A stretch of DNA of 38,310 nucleotides from Mesorhizobium sp. (GTDB taxonomy: Bacteria > Pseudomonadota > Alphaproteobacteria > Rhizobiales > Rhizobiaceae): the NCBI GenBank assembly GCA_004020365.1, contig SAQR01000058.1:1-38310 (forward strand), in the 5' to 3' direction. Under the pieces are notes generated by a model that ran no database searches, was not told where the DNA came from, and saw only the letters and a list, made by a program, of their open reading frames with translations. Positions 8,542 through 16,673 of the stretch are shown piece by piece (the stretch's first letter is position 1; each line of letters begins with the position of its first letter). Made by a program: the position numbers and the translations under genes.

Positions 8542-10065
8542 ATGGAAACGCTCAGCCATCTCGCGCACGGATTTTCGGTCGCTTTTACGCCGGTCAATCT
8601 GATGTGGTGCCTGCTCGGCACGACACTGGGGACAGCGATCGGCGTGCTGCCCGGCCTCGGACCGGCACTGACCATCGCCCTGCTTTTGCCGATCACCTAC
8701 CAGGTGGCGCCGGAAGCGTCCTTCATCCTGTTTGCCGGCATCTATTACGGCGGCATGTATGGCGGTTCGACGACATCGATCCTGCTCAACACGCCGGGTG
8801 AAAGCGCGACCATCGTCACTGCGCTGGAAGGCAACAGGATGGCCCGTTCCGGCCGCGGCGGCGCTGCACTTGCCACCTCGGCGATCGGCTCGTTCGTCGC
8901 CGGCACACTCGGAACGCTGGGCGTCGCTTTCCTGGCCCCGGTTGTGGTCAAATTCGCGCTGTCCTTCGGCCCGGCCGAATATTTCTCGCTGATGGTGCTG
9001 GCCTTCATCACGGTTTCGGCGGTGCTCGGCTCGTCGTCGGTACGCGGCCTGACCAGCCTGTTCGTCGGCTTCGTCATCGGCATGATCGGCGTCGACCTGC
9101 AGACCGGGCAACCGCGCTTCACCTTCGGCATGAGCCAATTGCTTGACGGCGTCGACGTGATCGTCGTCGCCGTCGGCCTGTTTGCGGTCGGCGAGACGTT
9201 CTACATGGCCTCGCGCCGCTATGCCGGCAAGGACGAGATCGTGCCGCTGAAGGGCTCGCTCTACATGACGGCGGTCGAATGGGCGCGCTCGTGGAAGGCT
9301 TGGCTGCGCGGCGCCCTGCTCGGCTTCCCGATCGGCGCCCTGCCGGCCGGCGGCGCCGAAATCCCGACCTTCCTGTCCTACGCAATCGAGAAGAAACTCT
9401 CCACACACAAGGAGGAGTTCGGCACGGTCGGCGCCATCGAAGGCGTTGCCGGACCAGAAGCCGCCAACAACGCATCGGCTGCAGGCGTGCTGGTGCCGAT
9501 GCTGACGCTTGGGCTGCCAACCTCGGCGACGGCCGCGATCATGCTGTCGGCCTTCCAGAGCTATGGCATCAATCCCGGACCGATGCTGTTCATGACGCAG
9601 GCCAATCTGGTCTGGGGGCTGATCGCCAGCCTGTTCATCGCCAACATCATTCTCGTCATCCTCAACCTGCCGCTGATCGGGTTGTGGGTGCGGCTGCTGA
9701 AAATCCCGGCGCCGCAGCTCTACGCTGGGATCCTGGTGTTCGCCACGGTCGGCACCTACGGTATTTCGCAGTCGCCGACCGACCTCGTCATCCTGTATCT
9801 GCTCGGCGGGGCCGGATTCCTGATGCGGCGCTTCGATTTTCCAACGGCGCCGGTGATCATCGGCATGATCCTCTGGCCGCTCGCCGAAACGCAGTTCCGC
9901 CGCGCGATGACCATCTCGAACGGCGACTGGTCGGTGTTCTACAAACATCCGCTGTCGCTGACGCTGCTGACGCTGGCGTTCATCGGGCTGGTTGGGCCGC
10001 ATATCTACGCTTACATCCAACGCCGGCGCATGCGTGGACCGGAACACGTGCCGGGCGATGCCTGA
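8542..10065 (+). CDS. tctA: Tripartite tricarboxylate transporter large permease
   Basis: 507-residue TctA/DUF112 permease that carries the substrate across the inner membrane, driven by an ion gradient. Family hallmarks are near the N-terminus ([20 protein letters not shown], then [20 protein letters not shown] and TPGE) and in the middle ([23 protein letters not shown] followed by [11 protein letters not shown]). About 11-12 hydrophobic segments span the protein. The ATG is at 8542 with GAGG upstream in the tctB tail. A long antisense open frame across this gene is a shadow of high GC. Neighbouring CoA-transferase and lyase genes point to an acid that is activated to a CoA ester after uptake. 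Confidence 0.95.
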   Translation: METLSHLAHGFSVAFTPVNLMWCLLGTTLGTAIGVLPGLGPALTIALLLPITYQVAPEASFILFAGIYYGGMYGGSTTSILLNTPGESATIVTALEGNRMARSGRGGAALATSAIGSFVAGTLGTLGVAFLAPVVVKFALSFGPAEYFSLMVLAFITVSAVLGSSSVRGLTSLFVGFVIGMIGVDLQTGQPRFTFGMSQLLDGVDVIVVAVGLFAVGETFYMASRRYAGKDEIVPLKGSLYMTAVEWARSWKAWLRGALLGFPIGALPAGGAEIPTFLSYAIEKKLSTHKEEFGTVGAIEGVAGPEAANNASAAGVLVPMLTLGLPTSATAAIMLSAFQSYGINPGPMLFMTQANLVWGLIASLFIANIILVILNLPLIGLWVRLLKIPAPQLYAGILVFATVGTYGISQSPTDLVILYLLGGAGFLMRRFDFPTAPVIIGMILWPLAETQFRRAMTISNGDWSVFYKHPLSLTLLTLAFIGLVGPHIYAYIQRRRMRGPEHVPGDA

Positions 10066-10080
10066 CCTGTTTGTGACATC

Positions 10081-11265
10081 ATGACCGATCTGCTGTCCGG
10101 CATCCGCGTCCTCGACCTGACCAATGTTCTGGCTGGCCCCTACTGTGCCTATCAGCTGGCGCTGCTCGGGGCCGATGTGATCAAGGTCGAGGCGCCGCAA
10201 GGCGGCGATCTGGCGCGCCAGCTCGGCGGCTCGCCGCAACTCAACAGCACCGGCATGGGCGCTTCGTTCCTGGCGCAGAACGCCGGCAAACGATCGGTGG
10301 TGCTCGATCTCAAGAAAGAGGCCGATCGCGAACGCTTCCTCGATCTGGTCGCCTCCACCGATGCGCTGGTCGAGAATTTCCGCCCCGGCGTGATGGATCG
10401 GCTGGGGTTCGGCTATGCCAGGCTGAAAGAGGTCCGCCCCAGTCTTGTCTATTGTGCGATTTCGGGCTTCGGCCAGACCGGGCCGATGCGCGACAATCCG
10501 GCCTACGACCAGATCATCCAGGGCCTTTCGGGCATCATGAGCATCACCGGCACACCGGAGACCGCGCCTTTGCGTGTCGGTTATCCCGTCGCCGACACGC
10601 TGGGTGGGCTGGTCGGGGCGTTCGCCATCACCGCAGCACTGGTGAAGCAGAAGACGACAGGCGAGGGCGCTTTTCTCGACGTGTCGATGCTCGAATGCAC
10701 GCTTTCCGCGCTGGGCTGGCCGGTCTCCAACTATCTGACGGCAGGCGTCGAGCCGCAGCCGATGGGCAACGAGAACATGACGGCGGCACCTTCCGGCACG
10801 TTTCGCACCGGCGACGGTCTGCTCAACATCGCCGCCAACAAGCAGGAGCAGTTCGTCACGCTCTGCCGGCTGGTCGGGCTGCCGGAACTGGCCTCGGACC
10901 CGCGCTTTGCCGAGCGCGAGACGCGCAAGCGCAATCGCATCGCCTTGAAGGCACTGATCGAGGATGCCCTGGCGAGCAGCTCGGCCGCGGCCTGGGAGGA
11001 GACGCTCAATCGCGCAGGCGTACCGGCGGGCAGGGTGCTGACCATCCCGCAGGTGCTGGCCGAGCAGCAAGTGATCGAGCGCGAGATGACCGCCCGCTTT
11101 GATGGCATGCCGAACATGGACCGGCCGCTGACCGTTGTGCGCGGCGGGTTCATGGTCGATGGTGCCGCACCGTTGCCGACCAAGCCGCCGCCGGCGCTGG
11201 GCGAGCATAGGGACGAGGTGTTTGCCAGTCTGCCGCCGCGCGTCAAGACAAGGGCGCAGGCATGA
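10081..11265 (+). CDS. Family III (CaiB/BaiF) CoA-transferase
   Basis: 394-residue CoA-transferase that moves CoA from a donor thioester such as succinyl-CoA to a free carboxylic acid through an Asp acyl intermediate. The N-terminus LLSGIRVLDLTNVLAGPYCA is typical, and the family's catalytic Asp corresponds to Asp172 in VGYPVADTLGG. Other landmarks are KVEAPQGGDLAR, LDLKKEADRE and ENFRPGVMDRLG. The start is ATG at 10081, 15 bases after tctA, in the same operon. The lyase gene follows after 13 bases. The acceptor is inferred to be the acid imported by TctABC, possibly citrate or a substituted citrate. Confidence 0.9.
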   Translation: MTDLLSGIRVLDLTNVLAGPYCAYQLALLGADVIKVEAPQGGDLARQLGGSPQLNSTGMGASFLAQNAGKRSVVLDLKKEADRERFLDLVASTDALVENFRPGVMDRLGFGYARLKEVRPSLVYCAISGFGQTGPMRDNPAYDQIIQGLSGIMSITGTPETAPLRVGYPVADTLGGLVGAFAITAALVKQKTTGEGAFLDVSMLECTLSALGWPVSNYLTAGVEPQPMGNENMTAAPSGTFRTGDGLLNIAANKQEQFVTLCRLVGLPELASDPRFAERETRKRNRIALKALIEDALASSSAAAWEETLNRAGVPAGRVLTIPQVLAEQQVIEREMTARFDGMPNMDRPLTVVRGGFMVDGAAPLPTKPPPALGEHRDEVFASLPPRVKTRAQA

Positions 11266-11278
11266 GCGGCGCGAGACC

Positions 11279-12130
11279 ATGAGCAACGTTGGGAAAAACA
11301 CCGGCCGCGAGCGCGGTGAGGAGTGGTGGCAGACCGATATCATCGAAATGCGCCCCGGCGTGATCCGGCTGCGCGGCTATGAGATCCAGGACCTGATCGG
11401 CAGCGTCAGCTTTCCGGCGATGATCTGGCTGATGCTGCGCGGCGAACTGCCTGGTGAGGAGCAGGCGGCGCTGCTCGGCATTGCGCTCGGTGCTGCCGTC
11501 GACCATGGGCCGCAGGCGCCGTCGATCGCCATCGCCCGCATGGCGGCCACCTGCGGCGTCGGCATCAACAGTGCCATGGCCTCAGCCATCAATGTGCTAG
11601 GCGACGTGCACGGTGGCGCCGGCGAGCAGGCGCTCGCCTTCTATGGTGACATCGCTGCGGCAGTGGACGAAGGCGTGAAGCTTGCCGATGCCGTCGTGGC
11701 GCAGCTCGATCGCTTCTTCGCCGAGGAAAAATCCTATGTGCCGGGGCTCGGCCATCGCTTCCATCCGGTCGATCCGCGGGCGCCGCGCCTCATTGAGCTG
11801 ACCCGCGATTTTGCCGCACGCGGCATCGTCAGTGGGCGTTTCGCCGACATCGCCGAGGCTGTCGAGGCCGAGGTCGCGCGGCGCAAGGGCAAGAAGATCC
11901 CGCTCAACATCGACGGCGCCACCGCGGTCATCTATGGCGAGCTCGGCTTTCCGCCGCCGTTGACGCGTGGTCTTTTCGTGCTGTCGCGCTCGGTCGGCAT
12001 CTTGGCGCATGCGTGGGAACAGTCGCAACAGAGCGACCGCAACAAAGGACCGCTGCCGCGCGAATGGTTGTGGGCCTATACGGGCACGCCGGTGCGGCCT
12101 TTTCCTCCGGGAGAAGACGACTCCAAATGA
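11279..12130 (+). CDS. Citryl-CoA lyase (citrate synthase fold)
   Basis: 283-residue protein of the citrate synthase superfamily, much shorter than true citrate synthases (about 430) and resembling citryl-CoA lyases, which split citryl-CoA to acetyl-CoA and oxaloacetate. The three catalytic residues are present: His111 in GDVHGGAGEQ, His159 in PGLGHRFHPVDPRAP and Asp212 in NIDGATAVIYGELGFPP. DHGPQAPS around His76 is also typical of the lyase group. The start is ATG at 11279, beginning MSNVGKNTGRE; the preceding CoA-transferase ends 13 bases earlier. The 3' end overlaps the convergent NUDIX gene by 55 bases. The real substrate could be a methyl- or hydroxy-citryl-CoA analogue. Confidence 0.88.
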   Translation: MSNVGKNTGRERGEEWWQTDIIEMRPGVIRLRGYEIQDLIGSVSFPAMIWLMLRGELPGEEQAALLGIALGAAVDHGPQAPSIAIARMAATCGVGINSAMASAINVLGDVHGGAGEQALAFYGDIAAAVDEGVKLADAVVAQLDRFFAEEKSYVPGLGHRFHPVDPRAPRLIELTRDFAARGIVSGRFADIAEAVEAEVARRKGKKIPLNIDGATAVIYGELGFPPPLTRGLFVLSRSVGILAHAWEQSQQSDRNKGPLPREWLWAYTGTPVRPFPPGEDDSK

Positions 12131-12615
12131 GACCTTGGCTCAAGTCCGCCAGCGGGCGCTGGCTGGGGAATTTTCAGGTTCTTCAGCAGTGTTGAAAGAT
12201 CGGGCTCGTCGATGAGCATTGCTGCGTCTTCCGGCGCCAGCCATGCCCGCTGCCGCCTTTTGGCTTCCTGCCAGTTGGCCAGTTCCTCCGTCACCGCCAG
12301 CAAATAGACGGTGACGTCGACGCGGACGAAGCGGTTCGCCAGCCGCTTCCAGTAGGAATAGGTGCCGGCCGGCTGCTTCAGCGTCTTGCCGAGGACGCCG
12401 GCTTCCTCCCGCGCTTCGATGGTGGCTGCCTTGCGCCCATTCTTGCCCTTCATCGGCCAGCCCTTGGGCACGATAAAGCGCCTTGTCGATATCGAGGTGA
12501 CCAGCATCACCTCAACGCCGCCATGCTCGCTCAGCCGAAAGGGAATCGCCGCGACCTGGCGGATCCGTTCGCCCTTCCTCGCCTTGCGCACGACCTTCTT
12601 CTTGGTGGCTGCCAT
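12076..12615 (-). CDS. NUDIX hydrolase with a divergent NUDIX box
   Basis: 179-residue NUDIX-fold protein, probably cleaving a nucleoside-diphosphate-linked or polyphosphate substrate. The box is atypical: GWPMKGKNGRKAATIEAREEAGV (residues 52-74, spacer included) keeps the Gly and the metal-ligand glutamates Glu67, Glu70 and Glu71, but the early Glu and the Arg of the canonical box are Lys and Ile. This PKGWPMKG form is common in alphaproteobacterial proteins distantly related to diphosphoinositol polyphosphate hydrolases. A basic KKKVVRKARKGER leader precedes it. I chose ATG at 12615; GTG at 12657 is possible. The C-terminal 20-odd residues lie over the convergent lyase gene and look non-conserved. 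Confidence 0.8.
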   Translation of the reverse strand: MAATKKKVVRKARKGERIRQVAAIPFRLSEHGGVEVMLVTSISTRRFIVPKGWPMKGKNGRKAATIEAREEAGVLGKTLKQPAGTYSYWKRLANRFVRVDVTVYLLAVTEELANWQEAKRRQRAWLAPEDAAMLIDEPDLSTLLKNLKIPQPAPAGGLEPRSHLESSSPGGKGRTGVPV

Positions 12616-12747
12616 TGCCGACGATCCAATCAGGGCAGTGCCCAAGCGCGAAGGCACGTTTCGAAATCAAAACCGCCTTTGATGCTACTTTAAGTAGAGC
12701 TGGGTTCAAGCATATAAGCCGCCAAATAAATCAAAAGCGTCGGCTCA

Positions 12748-13044
12748 TCATCGGCAGGTCCTGATGAAGCGGCTGCCCGAGCGCTCCAAACGGCAGGTAG
12801 GCGCCATCTGCGGCACATCTGGCCGTTGCGGCACGACCTGGCGATCCTGGGCACGGAACTGCTGTTGCTGCTGCTGATATTGCTGCCTTCGCAGCCTGTT
12901 CTCCAGCATCTGCAATTCGCCTTGCAGGACCAGCGTATTGCGATTGGCGGGAGTGACGTTCTGCGCGGAGACAGCCGTGCCCGACAGCATCGCTGTTGCC
13001 AGGGTTGCCGACATCAAGATCGTCGAAAGGCGAAGCGGCGACAT
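12748..13044 (-). CDS. Small secreted Gln-rich protein of unknown function
   Basis: 98-residue protein that I do not recognise. A clear signal peptide (MSPLRLSTILMSATLATAML) ends near SGTAVSA at residue 27. The mature part has a short amphipathic coiled-coil-like segment, LVLQGELQMLENRLRRQQY, followed by six consecutive Gln and an Arg/Gln/Pro-rich linker, then CRLERSGSRFIRTC with two cysteines that could form a disulphide. The start is ATG at 13044 with AAGGGA upstream. It sits alone between the NUDIX gene and the type I secretion operon on the same strand. Likely periplasmic. Confidence 0.7.
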   Translation of the reverse strand: MSPLRLSTILMSATLATAMLSGTAVSAQNVTPANRNTLVLQGELQMLENRLRRQQYQQQQQQFRAQDRQVVPQRPDVPQMAPTCRLERSGSRFIRTCR

Positions 13045-13383
13045 CCATCCATTCCCTTACGAAACAGAACCTCGGGTCCGCAGAAACAGAACCCTGCGAT
13101 TATATAGGGCGTTTGTCTGATGATGCCATGGATTAAAACCTCACGCCGAAGCGGAATTGCCGGGCTGGCCAGTCAGGGCGCAAAGCCCGTCGACCGAGGT
13201 GTGCTGGCGAAGGGCACCAATACGAGGCCGACAAGAGGCTGGAGGGCATCCCGCAGTTCCATGCCTTTCAGGCCTGGATTGGATAATTTGAACCGCAACA
13301 TCGCACAGTTGAAAAGCCCGGCATGGCGGCGCTGCGTTCCCCGCAGCCGTTGGCCACGGCACGGCGATAGGCCGGTTGCGCGA
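13045..13383. other. 339-base stretch without a supported gene
   Basis: Lies between the start of the small Gln-rich protein gene and the stop of the HlyD-type gene, both on the minus strand. Short open frames occur on both strands, but none has a ribosome site, a recognisable domain or convincing composition. The part near 13045-13110 (AT-richer, with repeated CAGAACC) probably holds the promoter of the 98-residue protein gene. I see no clear terminator. Confidence 0.5.
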
Positions 13384-14838
13384 CTATTCGCGGAATGCGC
13401 GGCTGATCTGGTCGGTCAATGGCTTCATCAGAAACGAGATGACGGTACGATCGGTCGTGCGCATGAACGCCTCCACCGGCATGCCCGGCTTGAGGCTTTC
13501 CGGATCCAGCGAGCCAAGCTTGCCTTCGTCAAGCCTGATCCGCACGCTGTAGTAGGATAGTCCGTTTTGCTCGTCTTCGACGAGGTCGGGAGAAACCGTT
13601 GCTACATGTCCTTCCACTTCCGGCGTGACCTGCTGGCTGAACGCCGACAGCCGCAGATGGACAAGCTGGCCGGGCTGGACCTGATCGATGTCTTGAGGCG
13701 CGATGCGTGCGTCCACAGTCAATTCGTCAGCGGTCGGGACAATCATCATAATTGGCTCGCCGGCGATGACGACGCCGCCAACCGTATGGATCGCAAGCTG
13801 ATGCACCCGCCCGTTCTGGGGTGAACGAATATCGGTTTGCCTCAGCAATTCCTCCGCGGCGATCTTTCGTTCTTCCAATTCTGCGGTGCGAGCCTCCGTT
13901 TCGCGTAATTCTTTCGCGACCTCGCTGCGCCAATCCTGCTCGATCTGGATGATGGCCATTTCCGTTTCGCTGATTCTGCCGTTCGCTTCGGCTATCGCAG
14001 CGACGAGCTGGCCGCGCCCTCCCTCGATCTGGGCCTCGCCCCGCTCCAGGTCCAGCAGTCGCGACCGCTGAACGAGTTTTTTCTCCCATAGGCCCCTGAC
14101 GCCCTTGATCTCGTCGCGGACCAACGCGATCTCGTGCTCCTTGGCCGCCCTTTGTGCCTCGAGGCCCGCGATCTCCTCCTTGAGCTGGCTCATCCGTTGC
14201 TTGCGTTGCTCGATTTGGGCACGGTAAGCTCCCCGGCGCAAAGCGAAAAGTTTCTGTTCCCCGCCGATCACACGCGCCACATGTCCAGCAGAGGAGCGGC
14301 TGGTGAGATCCTCGGAAAAGGCTATCGCCTCGGAACCCTCACGCTCCGCTGTGAGGCGTGCCTCCCGAGCCGAGAGTTCGTCCAGGGTATTGGTTATGAC
14401 GGCGAGATTGGCGCGTGTAAGCGTGTCGTCGAGACGAAGCAAAATATCGCCTGCTTTGACTTCATCGCCGTTGCGCACGTTGATCGCACCGACAACGCCG
14501 CCGCTTGGATGCTGAACCGCCTTGACGTTGGATTCCACTGCGATATGGCCGGTCGCGATTACGGCGCCTGACAATTCCGTCGTTGCGGCCCACGCACCAA
14601 GGCCGCCGACAAGCAGCGCCACGGTTGCGGCGCCAAGCAGCATATACCGGCGAAGGGATAAGTCGTTCTGCGTCGGCTGCGATTGCACTTCGGTATGGAG
14701 GTTAGCCCGAACGAACAGCAGCCCGCCGATTTTGCCCTTGACGCCCGCCAGATGGCTCGCTCCGGCACGAAGATGCGGCATCATCTCCCTCACGCCGTTA
14801 CGCGCGCCAAACAACGATCGATCATGAAATAAATTCAT
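13384..14838 (-). CDS. Type I secretion membrane fusion protein (HlyD/PrsE family)
   Basis: 484-residue periplasmic adaptor of a type I secretion system. An N-terminal cytoplasmic segment of about 64 residues, longer than is usual for PrsE, is followed by one transmembrane helix at about 65-86 (YMLLGAATVALLVGGLGAWA). Next come a split lipoyl domain (GHIAVESNVKAVQHPSGGVV with NVRNGDEVKAGDILLRL, about 97-135) and a long coiled-coil hairpin (about 140-330). The C-terminal beta-barrel has ADELTVDARIAPQDIDQVQPG and the family motif KPGMPVEAFMRTTDRTVISF. The start ATG at 14838 overlaps the ABC gene stop as ATGA. It should link the ABC exporter to a TolC-type outer membrane channel encoded elsewhere. 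Confidence 0.93.
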   Translation of the reverse strand: MNLFHDRSLFGARNGVREMMPHLRAGASHLAGVKGKIGGLLFVRANLHTEVQSQPTQNDLSLRRYMLLGAATVALLVGGLGAWAATTELSGAVIATGHIAVESNVKAVQHPSGGVVGAINVRNGDEVKAGDILLRLDDTLTRANLAVITNTLDELSAREARLTAEREGSEAIAFSEDLTSRSSAGHVARVIGGEQKLFALRRGAYRAQIEQRKQRMSQLKEEIAGLEAQRAAKEHEIALVRDEIKGVRGLWEKKLVQRSRLLDLERGEAQIEGGRGQLVAAIAEANGRISETEMAIIQIEQDWRSEVAKELRETEARTAELEERKIAAEELLRQTDIRSPQNGRVHQLAIHTVGGVVIAGEPIMMIVPTADELTVDARIAPQDIDQVQPGQLVHLRLSAFSQQVTPEVEGHVATVSPDLVEDEQNGLSYYSVRIRLDEGKLGSLDPESLKPGMPVEAFMRTTDRTVISFLMKPLTDQISRAFRE

Positions 14839-16595
14839 CCTGATGCCTTTTCCTCCGAGGCAACTGCGTGAAGCGTTCCCACGGGGGAGCTCGGCGTCAC
14901 GCCCCGGATGACCAGATCCCGGGCCCCAAATGCGTGCTGACGGCCGGAGTCGAGAACCAGTAAAAGGTCCACTGCCGCCAAGGCACTTGGACGATGGGCG
15001 ATTACCACAACCACGCCGTGCCGCTGTTTGACTGCAAGGATTGCCTGGGTCAAAGCCTGCTCGCCTCCGGCGTCCAGATTCGAGTTCGGTTCATCCAAAA
15101 CAACGAGGAAAGGATCACCATAAAGCGCGCGGGCCAGTCCGATGCGCTGCCGCTGTCCTGCAGAAAGCGACGCGCCGCCTTCGCCGATCTCGGTCTGATA
15201 CCCGCGAGGCAAGCGCAGGATCATTTCGTGCATTCCCGCGGTCTTGGCCGCCGCGATAATGGTTGCCGGATCCGGAGAAGGATCAAAGCGGGCAATGTTT
15301 TGAGCAATGGTGCCCGCGAAAAGTTCGACATCTTGCGGCAGGTAGCCGATATGTCGCCCCAGGGCCTCGGCCGGCCACTGTTCCATGGCGGCGCCGTCCA
15401 GGCGGATTTTGCCGCGCGCTGCCGGCCAGACGCCGACGAGCGCCCGCGCCAGCGACGATTTACCCGATGCACTCGGACCGATGACACCGAGCGCGGAGCC
15501 GGCACTCAGCGAAAACGCAACGTCCTGTACGACAAAACGGCGTTCGCCTGGCGGAACGACGCTGATCTCTTCAACCGAGAGTTGTGTCCGCGGCGGCGGC
15601 AGCTGCAAGCGATCCTCTGTGGCAGGGAACTGCGTGAAAAGTTCGTTGAGCCGGTGCCAGCCTTGTCTGGCGGCAAGAAAGTTCTTCCAGTGCGCAATTG
15701 CGAGTTCGACAGGCGCCAGCGCTCGCGCAGTGAGAATAGAACTTGCGATGATGATGCCAGGCGTGGCTTCCCCACCGATCACCAGATACGCTCCGATCGC
15801 GAGAACGACTGATTGCAGCAGCATCCTAAAGCCGCGGGAAAGCGCGCCGAATGAACCTGTGACATCGCTGGCGCGCATCTGCGCCTGCCTGTATTTGCCG
15901 TTTGCTTCCGCCCAGCGCGAGGCCAGCGTGGATCTCATACCCATCGCTTCGAGCACTTCGGCGTTACGGATGCTTGCCAGTGCGATATTGCTGCGCGCTC
16001 CGGCATATCCAGACATTTCGGTTGCTGGACGGCGGACCGTTTTCTCGGTGAGAACGGTCAATGCCAAAAGCAGGATCGCCCCAATCAGCGCAGCCAGGCC
16101 GAGCCAAAGATGGAAGGCAAAGCAGAGCCCGAGATAAAGCGGCATCCACGGCAGGTCGAAAAGAGTGGCGGGACCACCGCTGGCCAGGAAGCCGCCGATT
16201 TGATCGAGATCGCGCACCGGCTGCATGCCTTCGCCCGAACGGCCTCTGGCCAAGGGCAGTTGCGACATCACGCGGTAGGTTCGTTCACTCAGGCGCTCGT
16301 CGAGTCCGCTGCCGATACGCGCCAGCACCCGGCCGCGGATCGCGTCGAGCGCACTTTGAAAAGCGTAAAGAATCGAAATCAGCAGGACCAGAGCCACCAG
16401 CGTCGGCACGCTGCGGCTGGGCAGGACCCTGTCGTAGACCTGCAGCATGAACACCGAGCCGGACAACATCAGCAGGTTGATAAGGCCGCTGAAAGCCGCC
16501 ACCGCCAAAAAGGCGCGCCGGAAATGCGCCAGGCAGGCAGCCAATTCGGACTTCGCCCTCGGCGGGCGGAGCCTCTCTGAACCGGATTGTGACAT
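14835..16595 (-). CDS. Type I secretion ABC transporter, permease/ATPase (PrsD-like)
   Basis: 586-residue exporter half-transporter that powers one-step secretion of an unfolded protein. Residues about 20-310 form the transmembrane domain (LINLLMLSGSVFMLQVYDRV is typical of PrsD/AprD/HasD) and about 340-560 the nucleotide-binding domain. Walker A is GPSASGKS at 373-380, the signature is LSAGQRQRIGLARAL and Walker B is VVLDEPNSNLD. No N-terminal C39 peptidase domain is present, so the substrate is not a double-glycine leader peptide. I prefer ATG at 16595, with GAGGGG upstream, over ATG at 16619. It lies downstream of the CAP-protein gene, its probable substrate, and is translationally coupled to the HlyD gene. 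Confidence 0.93.
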   Translation of the reverse strand: MSQSGSERLRPPRAKSELAACLAHFRRAFLAVAAFSGLINLLMLSGSVFMLQVYDRVLPSRSVPTLVALVLLISILYAFQSALDAIRGRVLARIGSGLDERLSERTYRVMSQLPLARGRSGEGMQPVRDLDQIGGFLASGGPATLFDLPWMPLYLGLCFAFHLWLGLAALIGAILLLALTVLTEKTVRRPATEMSGYAGARSNIALASIRNAEVLEAMGMRSTLASRWAEANGKYRQAQMRASDVTGSFGALSRGFRMLLQSVVLAIGAYLVIGGEATPGIIIASSILTARALAPVELAIAHWKNFLAARQGWHRLNELFTQFPATEDRLQLPPPRTQLSVEEISVVPPGERRFVVQDVAFSLSAGSALGVIGPSASGKSSLARALVGVWPAARGKIRLDGAAMEQWPAEALGRHIGYLPQDVELFAGTIAQNIARFDPSPDPATIIAAAKTAGMHEMILRLPRGYQTEIGEGGASLSAGQRQRIGLARALYGDPFLVVLDEPNSNLDAGGEQALTQAILAVKQRHGVVVVIAHRPSALAAVDLLLVLDSGRQHAFGARDLVIRGVTPSSPVGTLHAVASEEKASG

Positions 16596-16673
16596 TGATG
16601 TCCCCTCGAACAACCGCATGCGTCAGCAGGCGATGCGGACCCATAGCTGCAGGCCCGCATCGTCCGACATCGG

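Noticed and set aside
8515-11343. 942-codon open frame antisense to tctA and the CoA-transferase
   Set aside because: Arg/Gln/His/Asp-rich composition typical of the antisense of high-GC coding DNA; both sense genes have clear family motifs and ribosome sites.
13120-13560. 146-codon plus-strand frame overlapping the HlyD gene end
   Set aside because: No ribosome site or domain, and half of it is antisense to the HlyD-type gene.
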